Below, piece after piece: positions 45,781 to 53,861 of a DNA stretch of 56,063 nt. Numbering within the stretch: the stretch's first letter is position 1; every line of letters starts with the position of its first letter. Both the position numbers and the translations under genes were made by a program. This DNA comes from Candidatus Merdicola faecigallinarum. GTDB taxonomy: Bacteria > Bacillota > Clostridia > TANB77 > CAG-508. The stretch lies in the NCBI GenBank assembly GCA_018714565.1, contig DVNH01000049.1, positions 1-56,063 on the forward strand, written 5' to 3'. Under the pieces are notes generated by a model. The model had not been told where the DNA came from and did no database searches. It saw only the letters and a program-made list of their open reading frames with translations.

Positions 45781-46665
45781 TTAATCAATATTAATCAATT
45801 CATATTCTCTTGTTCCAAATCCCAGTTCTGCTGCTGCTTCTATTGTATGAATACCATGTTGTCTCTCTACTCTTTCTATAAAATGATCTCTTCCTGGATC
45901 ATCTGAATGATACACTAAATCAATACAAGCTTGATCAATTGCAATTGGATCTAAACTTGCTAAAATTCCAATATCTTTCATACAAGGATCTTCTGCTACC
46001 GCACAACAATCACAATCTACGGATAAATTTTTCATAATATTAATATACGCAATTCTTCCTTTAAATAAATTATGAACAGAAGAAGCGGCATCTGCCATTG
46101 ATTCTAAAAATTTATCTTGTTCTGGTAAATCTCCCCATATTTTCGTTTGATCTTTGCTTCTTCCTGCTGAATGAATCCAAGATTTTCCTTCTGATGAAGC
46201 ACAACCTATTGATAATTGTTTTAATGCTCCACCATATCCTCCCATTGGATGACCTTTAAAATGAGATAATACTAACATCGAATCGTAATGATCAATATTT
46301 TTTCCTACATAATTTTCCTTTAAGATTTTACCATTTTCTATTTTTAACACTTTATCTGGTCCTTCTGCATCCATTAAGTCTACATCAAAATATTGATTCC
46401 AGCCATGTTCTTCTAATAACTTTTTATGCTTTGGAGTTGAATTTCTTTCTCCTTCATACGCTGTATTACATTCTACAACAGTTCCATTCACATGTTCTAT
46501 GATTTGTTTTACAAACTCTGGTCTTAAATAATTTTGATTTCCTTTTTCTCCTGAGTGTAACTTAATTGCTATTTTTCCAGGTAATTCTATTCCCAAAGTT
46601 TCATACATTTTGATAACGTTTTCTGGTGTAATCACTTTAGTAAAATATACTTTTGCCTTTTCCAT
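45781..46665 (-). CDS. DUF362 domain protein
   Basis: A ~294-aa DUF362 protein. The start is the ATG at 46665 (MEKAKVYFTKVIT). 'IAIKLHSGEKGNQNYLRPEFV' and 'LSHFKGHPMGGYGGALKQLSIGCASSEGK' are the family core; the C-terminal Cys cluster 'VDCDCCAVAEDPCMKDIG' suggests a metal or Fe-S site. No ferredoxin-like 4Fe-4S pair is present. Its promoter (46696-46726) is a MerR-type 19-bp-spacer promoter sharing its dyad with the MerR gene 5.6 kb away, so it is probably part of a redox regulon. Confidence 0.88.
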   Translation of the reverse strand: MEKAKVYFTKVITPENVIKMYETLGIELPGKIAIKLHSGEKGNQNYLRPEFVKQIIEHVNGTVVECNTAYEGERNSTPKHKKLLEEHGWNQYFDVDLMDAEGPDKVLKIENGKILKENYVGKNIDHYDSMLVLSHFKGHPMGGYGGALKQLSIGCASSEGKSWIHSAGRSKDQTKIWGDLPEQDKFLESMADAASSVHNLFKGRIAYINIMKNLSVDCDCCAVAEDPCMKDIGILASLDPIAIDQACIDLVYHSDDPGRDHFIERVERQHGIHTIEAAAELGFGTREYELINID

Positions 46666-46695
46666 TTTTATCACGCACCTTTCTTTTCTTCTTAT

Positions 46696-46726
46696 TTTAT
46701 ATCACTTATAGTTAGCTTCAAGTCAA
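46696..46726 (-). promoter_or_regulatory. MerR-type promoter of DUF362 gene
   Basis: Minus strand: TTGACT, exactly 19 bases, TATAAA. The spacer TGAAGCTAACTATAAGTGA is the dyad also found upstream of merR and the flavodoxin gene. Confidence 0.7.
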
Positions 46727-46827
46727 TACCTTTTATTAATTTTTTTATTTTTTATTTTTCACAAGCATTTAAAAAGTTATTCACTATTTGTTACTATATA
46801 CTTATATTTCCTTTATAAATATATAAT

Positions 46828-46851
46828 AGAGCAACTAGAAATAGTTGCTCT
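46828..46851 (-). terminator. terminator-like hairpin
   Basis: AGAGCAACT pairing with AGTTGCTCT, second of two hairpins after the flavodoxin gene. Confidence 0.55.
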
Positions 46852-46872
46852 AACTTTGAAAATAAAAGGGGA

Positions 46873-46904
46873 TGTGCTAATTGCTACTAACTACAATTAG
46901 CACA
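46873..46904 (-). terminator. terminator of flavodoxin gene
   Basis: TGTGCTAATTG pairing with CAATTAGCACA, minus strand followed by TCCCCTTTTATTTT. Confidence 0.7.
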
Positions 46905-46939
46905 TTTAAACTTTAAGAATTATTTCTAAGATTTAATGT

Positions 46940-47617
46940 TTAATTTTTTAAGCTGTCGGTCCAGCTCTTGATATCAGAATCTGACGGATTAGATCTAAAA
47001 CGCTGTCCTTCTTGCCAATTTCCACCATTTGCTTCTTCGGCAAGTAATTCTCCACTCTGCCCTAAACCAGATGATGCTGATGTACAAAATGGAATTACTG
47101 TTTTTCCATTAAAATCATTTGCCTTAACAAATGTATCTACTGGCCAAGCTGCAATTCCCCACCATATTGGATAGCCAATTATTACAGTATCATATTCTTC
47201 CCAATTATCTACTGTTGTAGAAACAAGTTCCGTATTTCTTAATGACTCGTCTTCATATTCTTTTGTTACTCTCGAATTATTATCGGTCCAATCTAAATCC
47301 CCAGATGTATATTCCTCTTTTGGTACAATTTCAAAAGTATCTCCTCCTAAATTTTCTGCAATCTTATGTGCCACTTCTTCTGTATGCCCTTGTGCGGAGA
47401 AATAGACAACTAATGTTTTTCCTGTTGTTTCTGTATTTTCTCCATTGTTTTCTTCTGCTACCAAGGTATTATTATTTTCGTTATTTGGTTCTGCCACTCC
47501 TTCTTGATTGTTACTGTTTTGACTTTCATTTGAATTTTGATTTAAAAAATATACTGCACCACCTATTATTACCAATAAAACAATAACTACAATTAAAGCG
47601 ATAACTTTTTTACTCAT
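46940..47617 (-). CDS. membrane-anchored flavodoxin
   Basis: A 225-aa protein. The N-terminal 7-25 is a membrane helix (VIALIVVIVLLVIIGGAVYFL), followed by an Asn/Glu-rich linker (30-60) and a flavodoxin_4-type domain: 'TLVVYFSAQGHTEEVAHKIAENL' (phosphate loop), 'YDTVIIGYPIWWGIAAWPVDTFV' (isoalloxazine loop), 'IPFCTSASSGLGQSGELL'. Probably an FMN-dependent electron carrier at the outer membrane face. Promoter at 47643-47673 is MerR-type. Genes of this type are commonly aldehyde/quinone-stress inducible. Confidence 0.88.
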   Translation of the reverse strand: MSKKVIALIVVIVLLVIIGGAVYFLNQNSNESQNSNNQEGVAEPNNENNNTLVAEENNGENTETTGKTLVVYFSAQGHTEEVAHKIAENLGGDTFEIVPKEEYTSGDLDWTDNNSRVTKEYEDESLRNTELVSTTVDNWEEYDTVIIGYPIWWGIAAWPVDTFVKANDFNGKTVIPFCTSASSGLGQSGELLAEEANGGNWQEGQRFRSNPSDSDIKSWTDSLKN

Positions 47618-47642
47618 TCTTACTTTCCTCCTTTTTTACTAT

Positions 47643-47673
47643 ATCTTACACTTTAGAGTTCACTCTAAGTCAA
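47643..47673 (-). promoter_or_regulatory. MerR-type promoter of flavodoxin gene
   Basis: TTGACT, 19 bases (TAGAGTGAACTCTAAAGTG), TAAGAT. The dyad CTTAGAGT-ACTCTAAA matches the merR promoter. Confidence 0.65.
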
Positions 47674-47737
47674 TATAATTCTTAAAATTTTAAAATATAT
47701 TTCTTATCTTTGCTTCCATAAAAAAAGTTTTTTAAAG

Positions 47738-47968
47738 TTATTTTTGCCCATCTAAATCTGGTCTCATTTGAACATAACTTTCAAGTAACTCTGGAGAACT
47801 TTGATAATATCTTTTATTTTTATTTATCTGTTCTATTTCCTGCATTTCTTCATCTGTTAATTCAAAATCAAAAATGTCAATATTTGCTTTTATATGTTCT
47901 GGGTTTGCTGCTCCCGGTATCACAATATTATTTGATTGAATATGCCATCTTAAAATAATATGGTACAA
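47738..47968 (-). pseudogene. aldo/keto reductase C-terminal fragment
   Basis: The last ~76 residues of an aldo/keto reductase: 'ILRWHIQSNNIVIPGAANPEHIKANIDIFDFELTDEEM'. The preceding 200 residues, including the catalytic Tyr/Lys/His, are absent. The 5' end meets the 5'-truncated LysR fragment on the opposite strand at ~47969, so one deletion or rearrangement removed the starts of both genes. Confidence 0.85.
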
Positions 47969-47973
47969 AATAA

Positions 47974-48537
47974 AATGATAAATACCCTGAATTTAAAATA
48001 AAAATAGTTCCTTTTGAAGAAAATCATTCCACCGTTTTAAGCACTCTTCATAATAATGGCTCAACTTTAGATTTTCTTGTTTCACCAGGTGATTCAAAAG
48101 AATGGCTTAAAGATTTTAATTTTTTTAAATTAGGAGATTACAAATTTTGTATTGCTGTTCCTATCACAAATCCTTTAGCTAAAAAAGATCTACTTTCTTT
48201 TAAAGATTTATCTGGAGAAAAAATTACTGCAATAACTACTGGCAATAGCAAACAAAATCAAGACATTGTGAATAAGATAAAAATAAATTGTAAAAATGTA
48301 GAAATATTAGATGCCCCTTTATTCTACGATATAAATGTATTTAACAAATGCGAAGAAAGTGGAAGCTTACTTGTAACTTTAGAATGTTGGAAGGATATTC
48401 ATCCTGCTTTTAAAACTATTCCTCTTTCTTCTGGTGAATCAATTCCCTATGGTATCATATATTCTAAGGAAGCATCTGAAGATGCTTTAAAATTTTTAGA
48501 TATTATCCAAAAATTTATTGCTCAATCCGGAAAATAA
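47974..48537 (+). pseudogene. LysR-family regulator C-terminal fragment
   Basis: About 187 codons of open frame (the track shows only the last 89 from an internal ATG). 'YPEFKIKIVPFEENHSTVLSTL', 'KFCIAVPITNPLAKKDLLSFKDLSGEK' and 'FYDINVFNKCEESGSLLVTLECWKDIHPAF' are the substrate-binding half of a LysR regulator; the helix-turn-helix half is missing. It was probably the divergent regulator of the truncated aldo/keto reductase. Repeat copy D follows the stop directly. Confidence 0.82.
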
Positions 48538-48650
48538 GAAAAGTAACTTCGTCACATGTACAGATTGCTTCGCAATCGCACAGACTAAAGAAACTTAACC
48601 TTGTTACTTCAGAAATTTCTGACGAAATTTCCTATGTAATAAAAAAAACT
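48535..48650 (+). repeat. dispersed structured repeat, copy D
   Basis: Begins AAGAAAAGTAACTTCGTCAC, then AGATTGCTTCGCAATCGCAC, TTGTTACTTCAGAAATTTCT, and ends CCTATGTAATAAAAAAA. Same orientation and same placement (right after a stop codon) as copy C; the first hairpin is partly decayed. Confidence 0.9.
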
Positions 48651-48667
48651 ATGTTAAATATTTCTAG

Positions 48668-48720
48668 AAAAAACACGTTAAATTATTAAACTTTTTGTCT
48701 AATAATTTAACGTGTTTTTT
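48668..48720. terminator. strong bidirectional terminator
   Basis: AAAAAACACGTTAAATTATTA pairing perfectly (21 bp) with its complement; ends the MBL gene on the minus strand. Confidence 0.85.
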
Positions 48721-48749
48721 AATGGTAAAAATATAAATTGTATTTGCCT

Positions 48750-49391
48750 CTAATCATTCTCTTTCATTAATATTTCACATTTTATTTCTGAATCTACTAA
48801 CTCTGTAAAACGGACTGCATCTTGTTTGGTTCCTACAATGCTTCCATAATGAATTGGTACCGCTACTTTTGGTCTTATTTCATTCACCAATTGTGATGCC
48901 TCTTCAAAATTCATTGTATAAGTTCCTCCTACTGGTACAAAAATGACATCACATTTTACTTTTCTATTTTCTGCAGTAATATCTGTATCTCCTGTAATAT
49001 AATAACGAATCCCTTTTAATTCAATAATATATCCTACCCAACCATTCTCCTTTGGATGAAATTGTTTATTTACATTATAAGCTGGTATTGTTTCAAAATT
49101 AATCCCTTCTATACTATGTTTTTCTCCTGGTTCTATTGTAATAATATTCTCTCTTTTATATCCTTTTTTTAATAATTTTGTAAACAATTCTTCTGGCGCA
49201 ATAATAATTGTATCTTGCTTTATTACTTTATCAATATCTTCTTCAGAATAATGATCATAATGATCATGCGTAATAAATATGATATCTGCATCATTATAAT
49301 TCTTGTCTATTTTAAATGGGTCGATATAAAATACTTTTTCCTTATTAAATCTAATGCTACTATGATATAAAACCTCTATATTTTCTAACAT
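48750..49391 (-). CDS. MBL-fold hydrolase (UlaG/YtkL-like)
   Basis: A 213-aa metallo-beta-lactamase-fold protein of the UlaG/L-ascorbate-lactonase-like group. 'IFITHDHYDHYSEEDID' supplies HxHxDH; 'YYITGDTDIT' and 'AVPIHYGSIVGT' supply the later Asp and His ligands. The compact length and lack of a C-terminal extension fit YtkL-type cytoplasmic hydrolases. Substrate unknown. Promoter region upstream contains no MerR site. Confidence 0.9.
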   Translation of the reverse strand: MLENIEVLYHSSIRFNKEKVFYIDPFKIDKNYNDADIIFITHDHYDHYSEEDIDKVIKQDTIIIAPEELFTKLLKKGYKRENIITIEPGEKHSIEGINFETIPAYNVNKQFHPKENGWVGYIIELKGIRYYITGDTDITAENRKVKCDVIFVPVGGTYTMNFEEASQLVNEIRPKVAVPIHYGSIVGTKQDAVRFTELVDSEIKCEILMKEND

Positions 49392-49537
49392 ATTTTTTCC
49401 TCCCTTTTTCTAATATAATAATAGAAATCTCTTAAATTTCAAGAAAATTTCTACATCTATATTTGTTTCACTAACTATATCATAAAACAAGCAAGGAATA
49501 TATAAGTTTGTTAAATTATTTAAAATATTTTTATATG

Positions 49538-49596
49538 AAGACTTACTTCGTTACTAATTTTTTTGTTTTCTAAATTTCCTATGCAATAAGAAAAAA
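49538..49596 (+). repeat. dispersed structured repeat, copy E (deleted)
   Basis: Starts GACTTACTTCGTTAC, jumps to TAAATTTCCTATGCAATAAG and ends AAAAAAG; the middle ~55 bp is lost. Plus orientation. Confidence 0.6.
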
Positions 49597-49619
49597 GAAC
49601 TGAAATAATTCCAGTTCTT
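49595..49619 (-). terminator. terminator of cyclophilin-like gene
   Basis: AAGAACTG pairing with CAGTTCTT; minus strand followed by TTTTTTCTTATT. Confidence 0.65.
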
Positions 49620-49654
49620 AAAATGAAAGTATGCTTATTATATATGCAAATATC

Positions 49655-50218
49655 CTAATCTCCAAGTTCTAATCTTACTGTTACATTTCCATCTCCTAAA
49701 ATATTTTTTAATTTCATTTGAGAAATATTGTCTATTTTTCCTAATCTTGTAAGGCTCCAATTATTATTATCATAATAGATAACAAAAGAATTTCCTTGGT
49801 ATAGAATCAAATCTCCTGCTTCTGTTCTTATGCTTTCATCATTTGTTGGTAAACTAAATCCTAAAGAACCTACTTTTTCCATTTCGCCATAATCACTCAT
49901 ACTAATTGTTATTGGACCATCTTGTAATTTTCCCACTAAAGCATCGACAGATGAATTATCTGCAAGAGTTGCTGTCAAAATGCTATTGTTTACTATAATA
50001 TTTAATTTCACAATCTCACCTTCATTATTATTTTCTTGTGCATTTTCATTTTCTTCATTCATTTCTGATATAATTTGTGAATTCGTTTCAGAACTATTTA
50101 GCATATTTTCATTATTGACTTGATTTTCTTTACTTTTGCTATATATAAAATATATTGCTCCCCCCATTACTAAAATAATAATTACTATAATTAATATGAT
50201 AATAGCACTTTTTTTCAT
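49655..50218 (-). CDS. membrane-anchored cyclophilin-like domain protein
   Basis: A 187-aa protein. One N-terminal membrane helix (~5-25, 'IIILIIVIIILVMGGAIYFI'), an Asn/Glu-rich spacer like that of the neighbouring flavodoxin, and a C-terminal cyclophilin-like fold ('NNSILTATLADNSSVDALVGKL', 'GSLGFSLPTNDESIRTEAGDLILYQGNSFVIYYD', 'GDGNVTVRLEL'). This domain is often fused or adjacent to flavodoxins. Possibly an extracytoplasmic partner of the membrane flavodoxin at 46940. Confidence 0.82.
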   Translation of the reverse strand: MKKSAIIILIIVIIILVMGGAIYFIYSKSKENQVNNENMLNSSETNSQIISEMNEENENAQENNNEGEIVKLNIIVNNSILTATLADNSSVDALVGKLQDGPITISMSDYGEMEKVGSLGFSLPTNDESIRTEAGDLILYQGNSFVIYYDNNNWSLTRLGKIDNISQMKLKNILGDGNVTVRLELGD

Positions 50219-50331
50219 AAAAATCCTTCCTATTATTTTTTCTTATTCATAATTTGCTATTTTAGAAATTCCTTTTAATAAATTATTAAACATATATTTC
50301 TTCTAATACAAATCAATAAGTTTAAATTTTT

Positions 50332-51303
50332 CTATTTTAAATTCTCTTTATAAAATTCTTCTATTTTGTCAAAAGGAATAATATCTAATTTATCATATAA
50401 ATCTGTATGAACGGCATTAGGAATAATCATTAATTCTTTATTAGCTCCTTTTAGTTTTTTAAATGCATCTTTACTAAAATAGCAAGAATGTGCTTTTTCT
50501 CCATGAATCATTAAAACTGCATTTCTAATCTCATTACTATATTGTAATATTGGCATATTAATAAAGGATAATGATGATGTTACATTCCACCCGTCATTTG
50601 AGTTCAATGATCTCTTATGATATCCACGTTTTGTTTTATAATAATCATAATAATCTTTTACATAAAAAGGAGCATCTTGTGGAAGCGGATCTACAACTCC
50701 TCCTGCTCTTTTATATTCTTTAGCTTTGTAATCTTCTATTCTTTCTGCATTTAAACTCTTCTTTATTTCATATCTAGCATTTTCATCCATGCTATCGAAA
50801 TATCCATTTGCATTTACACGACTCATATCATACATTGTAGAAGTAACAGTCGCTTTTATTCTTGTATCCATTGCAGCAGCATTTAATGCCATTCCTCCCC
50901 ATCCACAAATTCCAAGAATTCCGATTTTTTCTGGGTCTACATTATCTTGTACAGATAAAAAATCTACTGCCGCTGAAAAGTCTTCTGTATTAATATCTGG
51001 AGATGCAACATATCTAGGAGTTCCTCCACTTTCTCCAGTAAATGATGGATCAAAGGCAATCGTTAAAAATCCTTTTTCTGCCAAAGTTATAGCATATAAG
51101 CCGGATGACTGTTCTTTCACAGCTCCAAAAGGTCCGGATATCGCAATCGCTGGTAACCTTCCTTCTGCATTTTTTGGCTCATATAAATCTCCAGCTAATG
51201 TTATTCCATAGCGATTATGAAATGTCACTTTCCTGTGATTTACTTTCTCACTCTTTGGAAATGTTTTATCCCATTCTTGAGTTAAATTTAATTTTTCTTC
51301 CAT
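50332..51303 (-). CDS. alpha/beta hydrolase (dienelactone hydrolase-like)
   Basis: A 323-aa alpha/beta hydrolase of the xylan-esterase/DLH-like type often annotated as 'alpha/beta hydrolase, redox-stress cluster'. 'GILGICGWGGMALNAAAMD' carries the nucleophile elbow with Cys instead of Ser (G-x-C-G-W-G), an unusual and probably functional change in this subfamily; 'VLMIHGEKAHS' and 'IIPNAVHTDLYD' supply the later acid and His. Downstream of the MerR-flavodoxin pair, ~50 bp gap: probably the same transcript. Confidence 0.85.
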   Translation of the reverse strand: MEEKLNLTQEWDKTFPKSEKVNHRKVTFHNRYGITLAGDLYEPKNAEGRLPAIAISGPFGAVKEQSSGLYAITLAEKGFLTIAFDPSFTGESGGTPRYVASPDINTEDFSAAVDFLSVQDNVDPEKIGILGICGWGGMALNAAAMDTRIKATVTSTMYDMSRVNANGYFDSMDENARYEIKKSLNAERIEDYKAKEYKRAGGVVDPLPQDAPFYVKDYYDYYKTKRGYHKRSLNSNDGWNVTSSLSFINMPILQYSNEIRNAVLMIHGEKAHSCYFSKDAFKKLKGANKELMIIPNAVHTDLYDKLDIIPFDKIEEFYKENLK

Positions 51304-51351
51304 AAGTTTACCTTCTTTCTTTTTTAGTATCTCATCCTAAATTTCACTTTA

Positions 51352-51894
51352 TTATATGTCTTTTCCCATATTATAAGCTTTATTTAATAGTTCTTCTTTT
51401 TTATTTACCTCTCCAACTTCATTACATCCAATACCACAAAGAACTTTCTTTAAGCTTACACCTTCAAAACAATCGATCCATCCTTGTACTTCTTTTTCTG
51501 CTATCTCCATTGCTTCTTCCGAATCATCTGCTGCACTTGCAATTAAATATATTTCTTTGAATTTATTATCTTGCCCATATAATGGATTCAGTCTATCTAA
51601 AAACGTTTTTAATTGTCCAGACATGCAATAATAATAAATTGGAGTTACAAATACTAATACTTCTGTATTCTTTACTTTTTCTATTAACTCTTGCATATCA
51701 TCTTTTATTGGACATTTTCTAGTTTTTTGACAAGCAAGGCAGCCCTTGCAAAACTTTATTTCATAATCACGAAGATAAACCATTTCTGATTCATTTCCCG
51801 CTTCTATTGCTCCTTTTTCAAACTCTTTTGCTAATGTTTCTGAATTTCCATTTTTTCTATAACTTGAAGATATGATTAATATTTTTTTATTCAT
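51352..51894 (-). CDS. flavodoxin family/NADPH-dependent FMN reductase
   Basis: A ~180-aa NADPH-dependent FMN reductase-like (iron-sulfur flavoprotein type) protein. Start at the ATG at 51894 (MNKKILIISSSYRKNGNSETLAKEF) after GAAAGGAATGTGATAAAA. 'CKGCLACQKTRKCPIKDDMQELIEKV' provides four Cys for a possible Fe-S site, 'FVTPIYYYCMSGQLKTFLDRL' the flavin pocket. It begins ~40 bp after the MerR gene and shares its promoter, so it is the direct target of that regulator. Confidence 0.9.
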   Translation of the reverse strand: MNKKILIISSSYRKNGNSETLAKEFEKGAIEAGNESEMVYLRDYEIKFCKGCLACQKTRKCPIKDDMQELIEKVKNTEVLVFVTPIYYYCMSGQLKTFLDRLNPLYGQDNKFKEIYLIASAADDSEEAMEIAEKEVQGWIDCFEGVSLKKVLCGIGCNEVGEVNKKEELLNKAYNMGKDI

Positions 51895-51935
51895 TTTTAT
51901 CACATTCCTTTCTTTCATATACTTGCCAGCTTTTT

Positions 51936-52319
51936 TTATACATCTTCTGTAAAATCTTTTCTTTTTCCTAATGCGATTTCTTCATAAAGATTTATTTTAT
52001 AATTTAGACGATCTATTGTTTCATTAATACTTTTCTGTTTTACTAGAAGTTTCTCTCTTTGCTCCTCTAATAATTTTTTTCTAGCTTCGACTGTACTCTT
52101 TCCTTTTTCGAACAAAGACATGTATTCTATTAAAATCTCGATTTCAACGCCTGCATCTCTCATGCATTTTATAAATTCAATCCTCTTACATGTTTTTTCG
52201 TCATAATTTCTGATTCCATTTTTATTTCTTGGTACTCCTTGAAGCAATCCTATTCTTTCATAATATCTTAGTGTATCCGGTGTTAAATTATACTTTTTAC
52301 CTACTTCTGCTATCGTCAT
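51936..52319 (-). CDS. MerR family transcriptional regulator
   Basis: A 127-aa MerR regulator of the NmlR/AdhR-like group. 'MTIAEVGKKYNLTPDTLRYYERIGLLQGVPRNKNGIRNYDEKTCKRIEFIKCMRDAGVEIEIL' is the winged-helix; the C-terminal helix is the dimerisation coiled coil. Cys 53 in 'KCMRDAGVEI' is the usual thiol/aldehyde-sensing Cys. Its own promoter has the 19-bp spacer, so it autoregulates and activates by DNA untwisting; the same site lies before the DUF362 and flavodoxin genes. Confidence 0.93.
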   Translation of the reverse strand: MTIAEVGKKYNLTPDTLRYYERIGLLQGVPRNKNGIRNYDEKTCKRIEFIKCMRDAGVEIEILIEYMSLFEKGKSTVEARKKLLEEQREKLLVKQKSINETIDRLNYKINLYEEIALGKRKDFTEDV

Positions 52320-52348
52320 CTTCTTTCCTCCAATCTAATCTATTATAT

Positions 52349-52379
52349 TTTATAACACTTATAGTTAACTCTAAGTCAA
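52349..52379 (-). promoter_or_regulatory. MerR-type promoter of merR-reductase operon
   Basis: TTGACT, 19 bases, TATAAA. Dyad ACTTATAGTTAACTCTAAGT in the spacer is near-perfect and shared with two other promoters in the window. Confidence 0.8.
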
Positions 52380-52405
52380 GAGTTTTTTGTTTTTTTTCAA
52401 AAAAA

Positions 52406-52427
52406 TAGATTAGTAAAAACTAATCTA
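52406..52427 (-). terminator. terminator of GNAT gene
   Basis: TAGATTAGT pairing with ACTAATCTA; minus strand then TTTTTTTGAAAAAAAAC. Confidence 0.7.
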
Positions 52428-52512
52428 AAAATTTTGTTCTAATTAAAATTCATAAATTTCCTAACTCATATTTCGCAAAGTAAAATAAATTTTGTATTTA
52501 TTTTCATAACTT

Positions 52513-53148
52513 CTAATTTATGAAAGAATGACTATAAATATAAAATTCCTCCTGACTTGGTTTGTATTTTTTCTCCATTTTTTCTAATGTAGCATCAAAT
52601 TGTTCTGCTTCTTTTTCATCAAAATGCATTACTGGGCTATCATAATAAAACCATTTTCTTCCGTCTAACGTATTTTGTTGTAATTCTTTTACCATCATTG
52701 CCGATGGGTAAGCTCCATCTTCCATGCAAATATTAAATTTTTTACAACTTTTAAAACCTCTAGATACATAATTACTTGGACTTCCAAAGATAACAATAAT
52801 ATCATATCCAAGTTCAGTTGCTTTTTCAAAAGAATGTTCCATTAACATCTTTCCATATCCTTTTCTTTGATATTCTGGTAAAATACTAACTGGTCCAAAA
52901 GTTAAGACCTTTTTTTCTTCACCTTTTTCGTCAACCAACCTAGCTTTTGTGTACATAATGTTTCCAATAATATTTCCATCCATTTCAATAATAAAATCTA
53001 ATTCTGGTATAAAATCCTTATGATCTCTCATAATATGAACCAAATAATGTTCTGTACATCCAGGCATATACATATTGTAAAAAGCTTTTCTTGTAATTTC
53101 TTCTACTCTCTCATAATCTGCTTCTTCTTCATTTCTTATTTTTATCAT
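52513..53148 (-). CDS. GNAT N-acetyltransferase
   Basis: A 211-aa GNAT-fold acetyltransferase. 'MIKIRNEEEADYERVEEITRKAFYNMYMPGCTEHYLVHIMRDHKDFI' N-terminus, acetyl-CoA loop 'VSILPEYQRKGYGKMLMEHSFEKATELGYDIIVIFGSPSNYVSRGF'. The ~60 residues after the core ('KMEKKYKPSQEEFYIYSHSF') form an extended C-terminus as in YhbS-type proteins. Substrate unknown. Single gene. Confidence 0.9.
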   Translation of the reverse strand: MIKIRNEEEADYERVEEITRKAFYNMYMPGCTEHYLVHIMRDHKDFIPELDFIIEMDGNIIGNIMYTKARLVDEKGEEKKVLTFGPVSILPEYQRKGYGKMLMEHSFEKATELGYDIIVIFGSPSNYVSRGFKSCKKFNICMEDGAYPSAMMVKELQQNTLDGRKWFYYDSPVMHFDEKEAEQFDATLEKMEKKYKPSQEEFYIYSHSFIN

Positions 53149-53181
53149 AACTTCTCCTTCTGATTTTTAATAATTCACTCT

Positions 53182-53220
53182 TTGTAATCTGTACATGTGG
53201 CAAAGCCACTTTTCTTATTT
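53182..53220 (-). repeat. dispersed structured repeat, copy F (truncated)
   Basis: GTAATCTGTACATGTGGCAAAGCCACTTTTCTTATTTTA in reverse orientation; only the distal hairpin end (GTGGC/GCCAC with AAA loop) remains. Confidence 0.7.
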
Positions 53221-53290
53221 TATCCAAATTATTTTCTCTAATCAAGTAATCTTACAAATTTTTTGTGTCGTAATTCATTTTTTACCAAAT

Positions 53291-53331
53291 AGAAAAGATT
53301 TCTACTATAAATCATAGTAGAAATCTTTTCT
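53291..53331 (-). terminator. hsp20 terminator
   Basis: A perfect 17-bp stem (AGAAAAGATTTCTACTA with its complement, loop TAAATCA). Confidence 0.85.
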
Positions 53332-53332
53332 T

Positions 53333-53752
53333 CTATTCTATTGCAATATATCTTTTTTCTGGAATTTCTTTCTTTTCCTCTTTTTTCTGAATTTCAAGTT
53401 TTAATGTTCCATTTTTAAACTTTGCTTTAATATCTTCTTCTTTTACATTTTCTCCAACATAGAAGCTTCTTGAACATTCACCAACATATCTTTCTTTGCG
53501 TACATATTTTCCATCGTCCTCTTCTTTATCAGAATTCTTATTTATACTAGCATGTACTGTCAAATATCCATCTTGAATTTCGATTTTTATATCTTCTTTT
53601 TCATATCCTGGTAAATCCATATCGATAATATACTTATCTTTTTTCTCTTTTATATCTGTTTTCATGACCTTATTTTCCATTCCTGAAAAGAATGGATCTC
53701 TAAACATGTCGTCAAATAAATCAAAATTATTTTTTCTTGGTATCATCATCAT
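53333..53752 (-). CDS. hsp20: Hsp20/alpha-crystallin small heat shock protein
   Basis: A ~139-aa small heat shock protein, ATP-independent chaperone. Start at the first of three ATG (53752), nine bases after AGGGAG; the track's earlier start lacks a ribosome site. 'PRKNNFDLFDDMFRDPFFSG' N-terminal arm, alpha-crystallin domain 'KTDIKEKKDKYIIDMDLPGYEKEDIKIEIQDGYLTVHASINK', and 'FKNGTLKLEIQKKEEKKEIPEKRYIAIE', where the A-x-x-x-N-G-x-L and IxI-type ending are seen. A CIRCE-like site at 53862 indicates HrcA control. Confidence 0.94.
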   Translation of the reverse strand: MMMIPRKNNFDLFDDMFRDPFFSGMENKVMKTDIKEKKDKYIIDMDLPGYEKEDIKIEIQDGYLTVHASINKNSDKEEDDGKYVRKERYVGECSRSFYVGENVKEEDIKAKFKNGTLKLEIQKKEEKKEIPEKRYIAIE

Positions 53753-53861
53753 AATAATCAACTCCCTATTCATTATTTTATGTGTTGACACCTTTCTTAG
53801 GTAGCACATATTAGATTAAAAGTACTTTTATCTTTTTTCATATAATATTATATATCTGTTT

